From positions 35,904,001-35,968,000 of the forward strand of contig JARDYH010000005.1 of NCBI GenBank assembly GCA_029215795.1: DNA of 64,000 nt, written 5' to 3'. The position numbers and the translations under genes are program-made. This DNA is from Anniella stebbinsi (lineage: Eukaryota; Chordata; Lepidosauria; Squamata; Anniellidae). Under the pieces are notes generated by a model. It ran no database searches. It was not told where the DNA came from and was given only the letters and a program-made list of their open reading frames with translations. Shown in pieces: positions 48,501 to 55,364 of the stretch (positions are counted from its first letter, which is position 1; every line of letters begins with the position of its first letter).

Positions 48501-48913
48501 AAGCTTATATTATGAATCAATATGTTGTCAAATGGATAGATTTTGATCAGTAAACCCTGCCCCCAATCAATGATAGCTAAAAAAGAAGGAAAAAAGGGTA
48601 GTGTTGCCGCTTGCAAGGAAAAAAGAGGAGGTATGTGTGTGTGTACAGAAGAGACAAATAGAATGTTGCTAAGTTCCAATCTTCCACCACCTCCACCCTC
48701 AACGTCAGGGGCAAAGCGGCATGCCTATGACAAGCACAGAGCCTCCACAGACCTGAAATCCTTTTGTGTAAGGGTTCATAAGTGCGTTATAACTTTCAAG
48801 CAGCAATATGCCATTAGATAAGGAATTACTTACCTTCTCTTTCATATTTTCAAATGTACCTCCTTGAGCCATCACAGTATTGGACTGTACATCAAAAATA
48901 AATCCTGAGGAAT
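30028..48913 (-). CDS. SPATS2: SPATS2 coding region (11 of an expected 12 coding exons), spermatogenesis-associated serine-rich protein 2
   Basis: Eleven exons on the minus strand join in phase with GT-AG introns to give 545 residues plus a TGA stop. They are 48834-48913, 48107-48215, 44396-44445, 42216-42477, 41446-41658, 38977-39112, 35109-35167, 33747-33856, 32054-32156, 31459-31661 and 30028-30339. The order of blocks is that of vertebrate SPATS2: a UBA-like domain (about visible residues 20-65), a lysine-rich then acidic Ser-rich segment (76-167), a conserved core with coiled-coil character (about 240-375), a Ser-rich block (376-442) and a basic tail. The SPATS2 family (DUF1387-type) is reported as cytoplasmic and RNA-associated; its molecular role is poorly known. 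The paralogue SPATS2L is less likely, because the Ser-rich block, the acidic exon and the tail ending in LPQRKPR fit SPATS2, and KCNH3 lies next door. The first coding exon, expected to read about MSRKQNQK, was not found up to 64000 and must lie beyond, so the total should be near 553 residues. Confidence 0.96.
30340..31458 (-). other. SPATS2 intron before the terminal exon
   Basis: 1119 bases. It contains, at about 30815-31080, a unit with gaccagggtggggaacttcc at one end, related to the element at 23859. No other structure was recognised. Confidence 0.7.
31459..31661 (-). CDS. SPATS2: SPATS2 coding exon 11 (serine-rich region)
   Basis: The exon has 203 bases, visible residues 375-442. It opens with VSHPKNSYSTRSRCSSITSV, runs through a Ser/Thr/Ala-rich stretch that gives the protein its name, and ends in SRPYQPYRE. 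The acceptor is TCTTTTCAG|TT and the donor GAG|GTAATG. The SHPKNSYSTRSRCSS block supports SPATS2 itself. Confidence 0.97.
31662..32053 (-). other. SPATS2 intron (392 bases), nothing else seen
   Basis: A short intron without recognisable repeat or conserved block. Clear GTGAGC donor and TTTTCAG acceptor. Confidence 0.85.
32054..32156 (-). CDS. SPATS2: SPATS2 coding exon 10
   Basis: The exon has 103 bases, visible residues 341-374: HFVSERKYDEDLGRVARFTC followed by DLDALKRSIESFGQ. It is nearly identical to the SPATS2 sequence I recall from mammals and closes the helical core. The acceptor is TCAG|CAC and the donor CAAG|GTGAGC, both strong. Confidence 0.98.
33240..33432 (-). mobile_element. tRNA-derived SINE with a 31-bp internal tandem duplication
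   Basis: On plus the tRNA part reads ggatcaagcctgggacctcc, tacaaagcatgtactc, the family's usual 3' segment. The block at 33264-33294 is repeated at 33295-33325 with one mismatch (ctggca against ctagca). Confidence 0.7.
33487..33640 (-). mobile_element. LINE 3' tail with (AAT)n
   Basis: (AAT)n at 33487-33530, then acatttatttataacccgcc, tctccctatggatcgaggcg, inverse to the LINE tails at 24140 and 54950. Confidence 0.75.
33747..33856 (-). CDS. SPATS2: SPATS2 coding exon 9 (coiled coil)
   Basis: The exon has 110 bases, visible residues 304-340: MEILGSRQKKAEALKKLTDV, then RMSEEQLVELRADIK. It is helical and charged, with leucines at heptad spacing, in line with the coiled-coil core of the family. 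The acceptor is ACATTTCAG|TG and the donor AAG|GTGAAC. Confidence 0.97.
33857..35108 (-). other. SPATS2 intron with family D foldback
   Basis: 1252 bases, of which 34531-34790 is a foldback element. The rest is unassigned. Confidence 0.8.
34531..34790. mobile_element. Family D foldback element, about 255 bp
   Basis: gggttcacacaacacgctaa at the left and ttagtgtgttgtgtgaaccc at the right are inverse. The arms continue through cattgtgttgtctgaagc / cgttcagacaacacaata and ggtggcttgttaacca / ggtggttaacaagc. Non-coding. Confidence 0.82.
35109..35167 (-). CDS. SPATS2: SPATS2 coding exon 8 (coiled-coil start)
   Basis: This 59-base exon encodes visible residues 284-303, (C)LMDREVALLGEMDKVKAEA, and ends with the first base of a Met codon. 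The acceptor is TTTTCCTTAG|CC and the donor GCGA|GTAAGC. It is short but fixed by conservation and by exact phase on both sides. The heptad-like LMDREVALLGEMDKV begins the predicted coiled coil. Confidence 0.96.
35566..35665. repeat. Family B hairpin element
   Basis: taagggcacaatcctatgca at the left; tctgtctaaacatggatagg and attgtgcgcta at the right; core agccagctagcaatgctggc. The left TTTAGACAG segment is deleted. Confidence 0.75.
38341..38525 (-). mobile_element. tRNA-derived SINE
   Basis: On plus: attggtccagctcagtatta, aataccagggacaggacctg (B-box region), ctgtgctcaaccactgagct (A-box region). Same family as 1805-1990. Confidence 0.8.
38977..39112 (-). CDS. SPATS2: SPATS2 coding exon 7 (conserved core)
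   Basis: This 136-base exon encodes visible residues 239-283, with the near-invariant blocks SNIEKSVKDLQRCTVSLARY and KEEMDASIKKMKQAFAELQ. These define the SPATS2/SPATS2L family and are what first identified the gene here. The acceptor is TTTGGATAG|GT and the donor AGTTG|GTATGC. The last two bases pair with the first base of the next exon to form a Cys codon. Confidence 0.98.
40733..41048. mobile_element. Foldback element with imperfect terminal repeats
   Basis: ggtttagacgtcacaataag at the left and cttattatgatgtccaaatc at the right are inverse with a few mismatches. The interior has aacaaaccatggagtctcca and an inverse actatggtttgttgac. Family D/E-like. Confidence 0.65.
41105..41303 (-). mobile_element. 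Sauria-type SINE, inverted
   Basis: ttatttatcacatttttatc, ctgccttcctcaagaag (3' end) through gaggaaggctgggctgataa to atccaagtccaatactatcc, actataccacagc (tRNA end). Same family as 2383-2570. Confidence 0.65.
41446..41658 (-). CDS. SPATS2: SPATS2 coding exon 6
   Basis: The exon has 213 bases and encodes visible residues 168-238. It runs from ATFELENGITDF, through the proline/serine-rich KSPSKPLSRPVSSN, to the SGNKKL that precedes the conserved core. This is the least conserved internal part of the protein and is probably disordered. The acceptor is CCTCCTCAG|CA and the donor CTAG|GTAGGT. The phase joins exactly with both neighbours. Confidence 0.93.
41659..42215 (-). other. SPATS2 intron (557 bases), nothing else seen
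   Basis: No repeat or conserved block recognised. The open frame on minus at 41896-42168 is intronic and unsupported. Confidence 0.8.
42216..42477 (-). CDS. SPATS2: SPATS2 coding exon 5 (Lys-rich then acidic Ser-rich)
   Basis: The exon has 262 bases: 87 codons plus one base (visible residues 81-168). It begins with the lysine run NKKKKTKPKPP, a possible nuclear or RNA-binding basic patch. It continues through GGINGYHVNG and the strongly conserved DTESVDSLSEGLDTLSIDA, ending in the acidic RELEESEPAM. The acceptor is CCCTAG|AAC and the donor G|GTTAGT, a usable but not perfect consensus. Confidence 0.96.
42478..44395 (-). other. SPATS2 intron, 1.9 kb
   Basis: Only a short family C palindrome at 43415-43502 was recognised (cagcccaatcctatttatgt ... 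gggcttactcccaagtaaat, gtaggattgg). Confidence 0.75.
44396..44445 (-). CDS. SPATS2: SPATS2 coding exon 4
   Basis: This 50-base exon encodes visible residues 64-80, GSASAVLKEWTVTGKKR, directly following the UBA-like domain in the known protein. The acceptor is TTTTTACAG|GC and the donor AGG|GTAAGC. It is too short to stand out as an open reading frame and is supported by splice signals, phase and the conserved LKEWTVTGKK motif. Confidence 0.95.
44446..48106 (-). other. SPATS2 intron, 3.7 kb
   Basis: It includes a GC/CT-rich repeat-like stretch (about 45100-45690, ending ggcgacacgttgccaacccc) whose low complexity creates a 231-codon open frame on plus, a family C palindrome (46288-46372), and an element-like block at 46380-46700 (gcgccaaatccagccaacca ... 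gtggaatttggccctc). The remainder is unassigned. Confidence 0.6.
48107..48215 (-). CDS. SPATS2: SPATS2 coding exon 3 (UBA-like domain)
   Basis: The exon has 109 bases, starts at a codon boundary and ends after one base of a Gly codon. It encodes visible residues 28-63, including AVRAIVPNRSNNEIILVLQ and FDNCVDRTVQAFMEG. This is the hallmark UBA-like three-helix segment of the SPATS2 family. The acceptor is TTTTTCTAG|ATT and the donor G|GTGAGT. The intron on its 5' side is only 618 bases. Confidence 0.97.
48216..48833 (-). other. SPATS2 intron (618 bases), nothing else seen
   Basis: No repeat beyond a short purine-rich run near 48570-48640. Confidence 0.8.
48834..48913 (-). CDS. SPATS2: SPATS2 coding exon 2 (first visible)
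   Basis: The exon has 80 bases, opens two bases into a codon and ends at a codon boundary. It encodes SSGFIFDVQSNTVMAQ and ends in ENMKEK, visible residues 1-27, matching the N-terminal segment before the UBA-like domain. The donor is AAG|GTAAGT. The acceptor TTCTTCAG sits directly against a TTTC tetranucleotide repeat that serves as its polypyrimidine tract. The incoming base needed to complete the first codon (Asp) must come from an exon beyond the window. Confidence 0.95.
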
Positions 48914-48915
48914 CT

Positions 48916-48949
<34 letters not shown>
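48914..48949. repeat. (GAAA)n microsatellite forming a splice acceptor tract
   Basis: About eight GAAA units on plus; on minus this is (TTTC)n running directly into TTCAG of SPATS2 coding exon 2. Confidence 0.95.
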
Positions 48950-48951
<2 letters not shown>

Positions 48952-49324
48952 CTTGATGTTCAGAATGAGAGGCACCAGCAAGCTAGAAATTAAGGTCACA
49001 GACTGAATTCTAGATATGCACTGGGCTGTTCAGAAACATCATAAAAAGTAGCCTGAAGATTATGCTAGTAGAACTCACCCAATCCCTGAAGACAACATCA
49101 CACAGGCACACCCCATGAGGGAGGCAGAGAGCACAGTAGTTTCACCTGTTGAACACTGCAGCATTTGTACACCCTTCAGAGTTCTGCCTTCAAGCAGAAC
49201 TCTGAAAACAAACAGTCGTGGCAATATGGCAAGACCAGCCCCAAATCGAAGCCTTCCTAGGAAGTACTTGAAACTGAACAGTTTTGAAGGTCAGAAACCC
49301 AGACTGGTTTATCCTCAGACATAG

Positions 49325-49670
49325 GTCCCCTCTACAAGAATTCGGTTTGATGCCTGGTTGTCTGATTATGCGCCTCTTCTCCCAATCTCTTTTACTCCTA
49401 ATGCCTATTCACGAGAGGTGGTGAAGCTCATTATGGGCTGTATGAAATGCGCTTTACAGTTGTTTACATGCGGAGAATCGCATGTTTACATGGCCATAAG
49501 GCGCTTTAACCCCCGCGGCAAATTAAAACTCGCTATTTAACGCGCATTTGATAATGCGCATAATCGGACAGAAAACGCGCCTCAACCCCCGATTTGCGCT
49601 CCGTTCATGTGGAGGTAAAATCGGTAATGTGCTTTGGAAAGTGCTTCAAATCGCTCTTGTAAAGGCACCC
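49325..49670. mobile_element. Family H element, full length, 346 bp
   Basis: From GTCCCCTCTACAAGAATTCG to TCTTGTAAAGGCACCC, flanked by ATAG at 49321-49324 and 49671-49674. Long stretches are identical to the copy at 20278 (for example ttgtttacatgcggagaatc and gcatgtttacatggccataa). Confidence 0.88.
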
Positions 49671-49917
49671 ATAGTGAAACGTCTTTTCAACATTTGTAAT
49701 TGGTGTGGCTATGGCAGTCCTTAGCTCTATTTTCATAGCAAACATTACAGGGCTAAGACAGAATCGTTAGTAGCAAAAGTAGTATCACATTAAGAACTCA
49801 GGGCCTGTGCATAAAATCCTCTCAGTCTGTTGCAGCCCGTTTTCAGTCAGTTCATGCCGACTTCCAGCTGCAATTTAGGTCATCAACATTCACTGAACTC
49901 AGCCCAGATCAGGAGAT

Positions 49918-50130
49918 AAAAAATGCCATGCTAGATCAGACCGAGGGTCCAACTAGACCAGCACTCTGTTCACACAAGGGCCAACCAGCTGTCGACCAGG
50001 GACCAACAAAGCAGGACACGGTGCAACAGCAAACAGCACACTGTCAATCTTGCCTGAGTAGTGGCACGCACACCAACATTTGGCCACAGGTTGATGAAGC
50101 TGGAAGTCACCATAGCCGACTGAAAAGCAC
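49918..50130. repeat. CR1/L3-like retroelement fragment
   Basis: ccatgctagatcagaccgag, ggtccaactagaccagcact, ctgttcacacaagggccaac and acacggtgcaacagca. This is the front part of the family that begins the window. Confidence 0.55.
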
Positions 50131-50842
50131 AGCAGGAGGCCCAGGCTGAGAGGATCAAAAGGGTATAACTGTTCTATGTTTGATTTGTTTCTATTTTGAT
50201 CTGTTTTGTTTTATGAGACCCCTAACAATTTGCTGAAATTCTGCTTTCTCAGCAAACTCAGTGAAAGGGGAACAACAAGCAACATAAAACAAAGACAGAA
50301 CACTGAAGGATCATAACACCAATGAGAGAAATGTAACCTTGAACAGAACTAACCAGATACCAATTAAGATAACTGAAGCAGTCCCAATGCTGCCTTTATT
50401 GTTATTTGCTAATCCGAGGATAATGTCAGCTACCAAATCTACGTAGTACAATCCATCTCAGCATCAAGCCCTTACTCAATATTTAACTTTGTCTCATCCT
50501 TCTGGATATGTAACCTCCAGAAGCTTTGCAATTCATTTATCAATTCTGTTTAATGCACTATAACTTCCTACAAAAATTTAATTGTTCTGCCTTTGGGGCT
50601 TGCATGTCACAAAATAGGGGCTCCGGTACCTTCCATTAAATTACGATTTCCTGAGCTAAAGGAGTGAAGCAGCAAGTATGGAGAACTTGATGACTTAGGG
50701 GTCTGTTTGGGGCCTCAAAAATCCCTATAAAAACATATGAAGTGGGGAGAATGGGCATATTCCTCTGACCTAGAAGGTTGTGTTTTAGATATGGTTTCAT
50801 GTTCCCTAAAGCAGGGGTAAGCAGTGTGGGCCTCTGCCACTT

Positions 50843-50845
<3 letters not shown>

Positions 50846-50886
<41 letters not shown>
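50846..50886. repeat. (CA)n microsatellite
   Basis: About 20 CA units ending at the edge of a family E element. Confidence 0.97.
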
Positions 50887-50888
<2 letters not shown>

Positions 50889-51115
50889 GGCTGAATTCGG
50901 ATGACACAATAAGCAACTGGTGGGGGGAAACAATCGTCAGTTGTATTGTCTATCGTGCTGTCCGAATGCTGCCATAGTCAACTCAGTGCTGATCCTAATC
51001 CACACCACTGTTGATTATTTATTACCATGTTGTGTGGGGAGTACCCCCTAGATGAACAACTGTAAAGTTGATTATTACCCCACCATTGACTATTGTGTTG
51101 TCCGAATTCAGCCAT
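50887..51115. mobile_element. Family E foldback element, 229 bp
   Basis: ATGGCTGAATTCGGATGACA, CAATAAGCAACTGGTGGGG at the left pair with CCCCACCATTGACTATTGTG, TTGTCCGAATTCAGCCAT at the right. An internal cgtgctgtccgaatgctgcc (near 50955-50974) is a third, diverged copy of the end. Confidence 0.82.
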
Positions 51116-51451
51116 TTTCTCATCAGGAGCTGGGATTTCTGTGAAATAGATTTCTGTTGGTGCTGAAAGCTGTGGGTTCAAAGGAATCATTTAATGGGTT
51201 GGGGTTCAGACTCCACCCCTGCCTTGTACTCAGTCTTTTGGGCAGGTTACTTGTCTTTTGCCATGCCTCCTAGGGCCAGGACAATTTCTCAATTTGCCAA
51301 ACATACCAATGGCCCCTAAAGGTTGCCTATCCCTTTCGTAAAAGTTCAGGTATCAGGTTTGGGGATGCTTTCTGGCCTCACCCTTGGAAGCTCAAGCAGC
51401 AGCTGAAGCGCAAAACATCTGTCACCAGATGCAGCCACTTCCGGACAGAGG

Positions 51452-52582
51452 CAGACTGGATTTGGATGACATGCTAACCCATTATGTGTAAATAAAGCCA
51501 TGATAGCGTAATTAATCCATCATGGGGTATCGTGTCATCTGGTGGGAGTTTTTTTTTAATACGCAATGGTTTATTTGGCCAAAATAACCCACTCTGATAA
51601 CCCACAGTCTGCAGATTGAATTATTCAACCCATCATGGGTTATTGTGTCATGTACGGGTTGTTTTGGCTGGCTACAGAGCTGTGCAGCAAGAGCAATCTA
51701 AACAGATTAGGAACACATTAAAAGGACCAAGCCAGAAGTGCAGAGGAGGCAGGCTATGAGGTTTAGTCCCGATCCTGCAAAACCCCAAGGTGTTAGAAGC
51801 ATCTCCCTCTTTTTGGTGCACCTTGGATTTTCACTGTTTTCACAGTTAGTGCTGGGTTTTCATAGTGCATGGTGCCTCTTTAGTAGAGGGGGCAGGGAAT
51901 GAGGTCTGGTCCTAATCCTGTAACTGCCGCCCCCCCCCCCAGGTGTTATAGGCATCACCCCCTTTTTGGTGCATTTGGGATTTTCCTTGCTTCCAGAGTT
52001 AAGGCACTGGGTTCCCATGGAGCATCGAGTGCCTCCTTAGTAGAGGAGGATGGCTATGAGGTTTGGCCTTGATGCTGCAACCACCTCCCAAGGTTTTCTA
52101 GGTATTCCCCCTTTTGGGGGCACTTGGGATTTTTGCTCTTCTGGAGTAGATGCGCAGGGGTTGCTGGTGGATCAGGTGCCTCCCGACTAGGAAAGGCTGT
52201 GCGTGGAGTTTGATCCTGATCCTGCAACCTCTCCAGGATTCCCCCTTTTTGAGGCACTTGAGATTTCCCCTCCTTGGAGAGTTATTGTGCAGGGATCTGA
52301 TGATGGATTGGGTGCCTCCTGAATGGAAGAGACTGCTTATGAAGTTTTGTCCCAATCCTGCAAACCCCTAACGCTTCAGAGGTGAAACAGCGCCACTACT
52401 CAGGTGGGAGGACGGCAGCAGGACAGGGGAAAGGGAAGTGAGTCAAATTACACACAGTAGCTTAATAAGCTACTCACAGTAGCTTATTTGTCCGATCGTG
52501 TGGGGAATAACAGTATCTTATTTTCAAAATAAGTAGCTTATTAATCCATCATGAATTGAAGTGACATCTGAACACAGCCATA
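51452..52582. mobile_element. Possible large foldback element enclosing a tandem array
   Basis: The left end tggatttggatgacatgcta and the right end gtgacatctgaacacagcc resemble inverted family E termini (GGCTGARTTCGGATGACAC). Subterminal parts (51490-51680, 52440-52560) carry aatccatcatg and its inverse. The array at 51752-52370 lies between. The ends are diverged, so this is inference; separate adjacent insertions are possible. Confidence 0.4.
51752..52370. repeat. Tandem repeat, unit about 145 bp, about 4.3 copies
   Basis: The phrase gaggtttagtcccgatcctg,caa recurs in diverged form ending near 51780, 51923, 52080, 52226 and 52363 (spacings 143, 157, 146, 137). Each unit also carries ccctttttggtgca,ttggga and gtgcctccttagtagagg,ag variants. 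The copies are clearly diverged. Confidence 0.85.
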
Positions 52583-52884
52583 GCCTGCAATTAAGTTTAG
52601 AAGAAAAGCTTGCATCAACACCAATGGATTCTTCCCCTTAAATCTAATTACCCCATGGGGAGGGGGGAGGAATTTTTTTGGGGGGGAGGGTTCCCAGCAT
52701 GTAGGGAGGGCAGGGTTAGCCCTTCCCTCCCAAGCTGCATTCCCCTTGAAAACTTACCCCTGCATGGCATCAATGGACACTCAGGGCTCTGGGGAATAGA
52801 TCTGGGGCCCTAGGGCCCATTGGCCCAGACCTAGCAACACCCCTGGTACCAGGTGAATATCTTATTTGTCCAGGTGCTTTAGAG

Positions 52885-53016
52885 CAGCCTTCCTCAACTT
52901 GGTGCCAGATATTCTGGACTTCAACTTCCAGCAGCCCCAGCCAGCATGATTAATGGCTAGGAATGTTGCAATTTCTAAGCCAAAATTTCTGGAGGGCACC
53001 AAGTTGGGGAAGGGTG
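52885..53016. repeat. Family F hairpin element, near full length
   Basis: cagccttcctcaacttggtg, ccagatattctggacttcaa, ccccagccagcatga at the left; ttctggagggcaccaagttg, gggaagggtg at the right. Confidence 0.8.
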
Positions 53017-54602
53017 TTTTAGATTATATATTTTCTTTTAGAGCATTTAATTTTTTATCACCAATACATTTTAGCTTCCTTTCAATTTCATACTTTGTTT
53101 ATATCATATCGCTTGTTGTGCTCTAGTGTTTTACAAAAAAATCTGAAAGTTACTCAGAGAGCTTAGAAATGAAAAGCTGTGCATTGGTATTTTAAATAAA
53201 ATAAAAAAAACTTTTAATAAGGAATTCCTCGTCTTCTTTCTGCCACCCACCAGAAGTAATATGGCAAAACATGCCATTAATCTTGGCTCTCAGTTTTTTT
53301 CCTATTTGGGGTGTAACAAGCCCTCTATTCAATAGGAGGTCTACTGCTGCTGTCACTTCAAGCTGAGAAACAATTGCTCATGTATGACTTTCAATACCTC
53401 CTATGGAAGGTTTCATACAGCACAAAGATTGAATAACGGCCCAGACAGTGAAGACCACAAATATAATCATGTTTGTGAGCTGACAAGGGCTAGAAAAATG
53501 TTCAATGTCTGCATCATGTTTGTAATTGAATTTATGTTCATTCCATGAAAAATCCAGCACCTAGCACCTTTCAAGAGCAGCCCTAGAATTCCATTTTGGC
53601 TATTACCACATATTTCCTTTAGTATAAAGTCTGCAAATTAGCAGCTCAGCACATAAAAACACTGGTTGAGATCTTGTCTCTCAGGGAGTCAGGTTACGGT
53701 TTTGCAAAGTATCAAAATTTGCCCTCCCTTCCTTACTATTTATAGGAAAATTTTCCCAACATCTGGATCTTGTCTCCATGCTGGAAACTAAATTCCATAC
53801 AGGAAGCAAAAATGAAACATCCATCTCTCTCAAAATCTAATGATAATCTGATCCATATGCTGAAGTCTTCTTTGGTTTTAATAGACATTGTACTGATCCT
53901 CCAATTTATATGGTTTGAACAGTGCACGATTCACTATTGTTGGCAAATGTTTGCATGAAGCATTTGTGTTCCCCAAGAATAACCTGGGTTCTCTTTCCCT
54001 TTGCCAAGAAATGGTAGGAAAAAAGGAATCAGTTAACTGCTTCTCTTTAAGTGCTTAAAGATCTCAGCTTGCCTGTTAACAATGACACAGCACTCTTTTT
54101 TTTCCACATGAAAAAGCATGCTTTTCCAGAGCCTGAGTATCGTATGCATTCACAATATGATCAGTGCACTTAAGAACAGAAGAGGTTAAGAATGCCCTTT
54201 GTGGCTTAAAAGAATGATAAAGAAAAAAGCACAACACACAGCAGCTCTTCCTTTGATTAGATGTGACCAATTCCAGAGACAGTATTAACAATCATAATTA
54301 CTTCACTGTTCACAACTTTCTCTCTTTTACACAAAGGCAAAAGCATGAGCAAACAGCTGACAAGGCATGCTGTTCTAGATTAGTATTCCAACCACAGGAT
54401 TCATGTTGTTCCACAAGCAGGAAGGAACCACTGGTGGAACGGATTTGCCCCTCCTCCCTGCAGCCCTGGCTGCACCCCAAATCATCTCCAGAATTCTAGA
54501 TTCTACAATTCAAAACGTAGCTCCTTGAAAGGGAGCTCATATGAGTTATAATATTGTAGTAGCATAGCAAATTCTATTGCATTAAAAGGCTTTTGCTTGT
54601 GA

Positions 54603-54989
54603 TTGCTGTGGGATCGCCTTCTCCCATACAATCCGCCCCGCACGCTCAGGTCCTCTGGGAAGAACTTACTACAGTCGGCCAAGACTAGGCTGACAACCTT
54701 TACCCAGAGGACCTTTTCTTCTGCTGCTCCCAGACTGTGGAATGACCTGCCGGAAGAGACTCGTCATCTTAACAGTCTTTTAGAATTTAAGAAAGCTATA
54801 ACGACTGTTCTCTTCCAGCAGGCATATCCAGTGGAATTTTAGAATGTTTTTAGGACGTTTTTTATGATGTTTTAATGCAGTTTTAGTAATGTGCGCCATG
54901 TTTTAAATCAGTTTTATGTATTTTATCATATTTTATATTTACTGTTGTTCCCCACCTCAATCCAAATGGAGAGGCGGGTAAGAAATACA

Positions 54990-55021
<32 letters not shown>
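54603..55021 (+). mobile_element. CR1/L2-type LINE 3' fragment (end of reverse-transcriptase ORF and tail)
   Basis: An open frame at 54603-54842 encodes the C-terminal stretch typical of vertebrate non-LTR retrotransposon polyproteins: PPRTLRSSGK, then AKTRLTTFTQRTFSSAAPRL, WNDLPEE and LLEFKKAITTVLF, ending in a stop. A 3' UTR follows with gttgttccccacctcaatcc, aaatggagaggcgggtaag and a (TTA)n tail at 54990-55021. The enzyme domains themselves are absent, so it is a dead 5'-truncated copy. Confidence 0.8.
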
Positions 55022-55023
<2 letters not shown>

Positions 55024-55227
55024 TTACCACATTGCTAAGATACTACAGTCTTGACCTTCTTGGAGTTGCTACCCCTGGACTGATGAGGTGGCTATTGTCA
55101 CCTATCTCCATTGCTGCCCTAAGAGGCTGGGGGGATTTATCCCTCATTCAGCAACTGCTTGCTTATTTACCCTCTGTCCACACTGCCTCCCTGTACCTGA
55201 AGTGGTACAGCCCAAGAAAAGCTTTGG

Positions 55228-55364
55228 AACAGCTTTCCCCAATCTGGGTAACCTCCAGATGTTTTGGATTACAACTCCTATAATCCCTGACCATTGGCCG
55301 TGCTGGGTGTTCTCGTTCAAAACACATGGAGAGCATAAGGGTTGGTTGGGGATGGCTGCTGTAG
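55228..55364. repeat. Family F hairpin element
   Basis: cagctttccccaatctgggt, ccagatgttttggattacaa, ctcctataatccctgaccat; right arm cacatggagagcataagggt, tggttggggatggctg. Confidence 0.75.

Noticed and set aside
51752..52370. Regularly spaced repeats, considered as a CRISPR-like array
   Set aside because: The whole unit of about 145 bp is repeated without unique spacers, and the genome is vertebrate.
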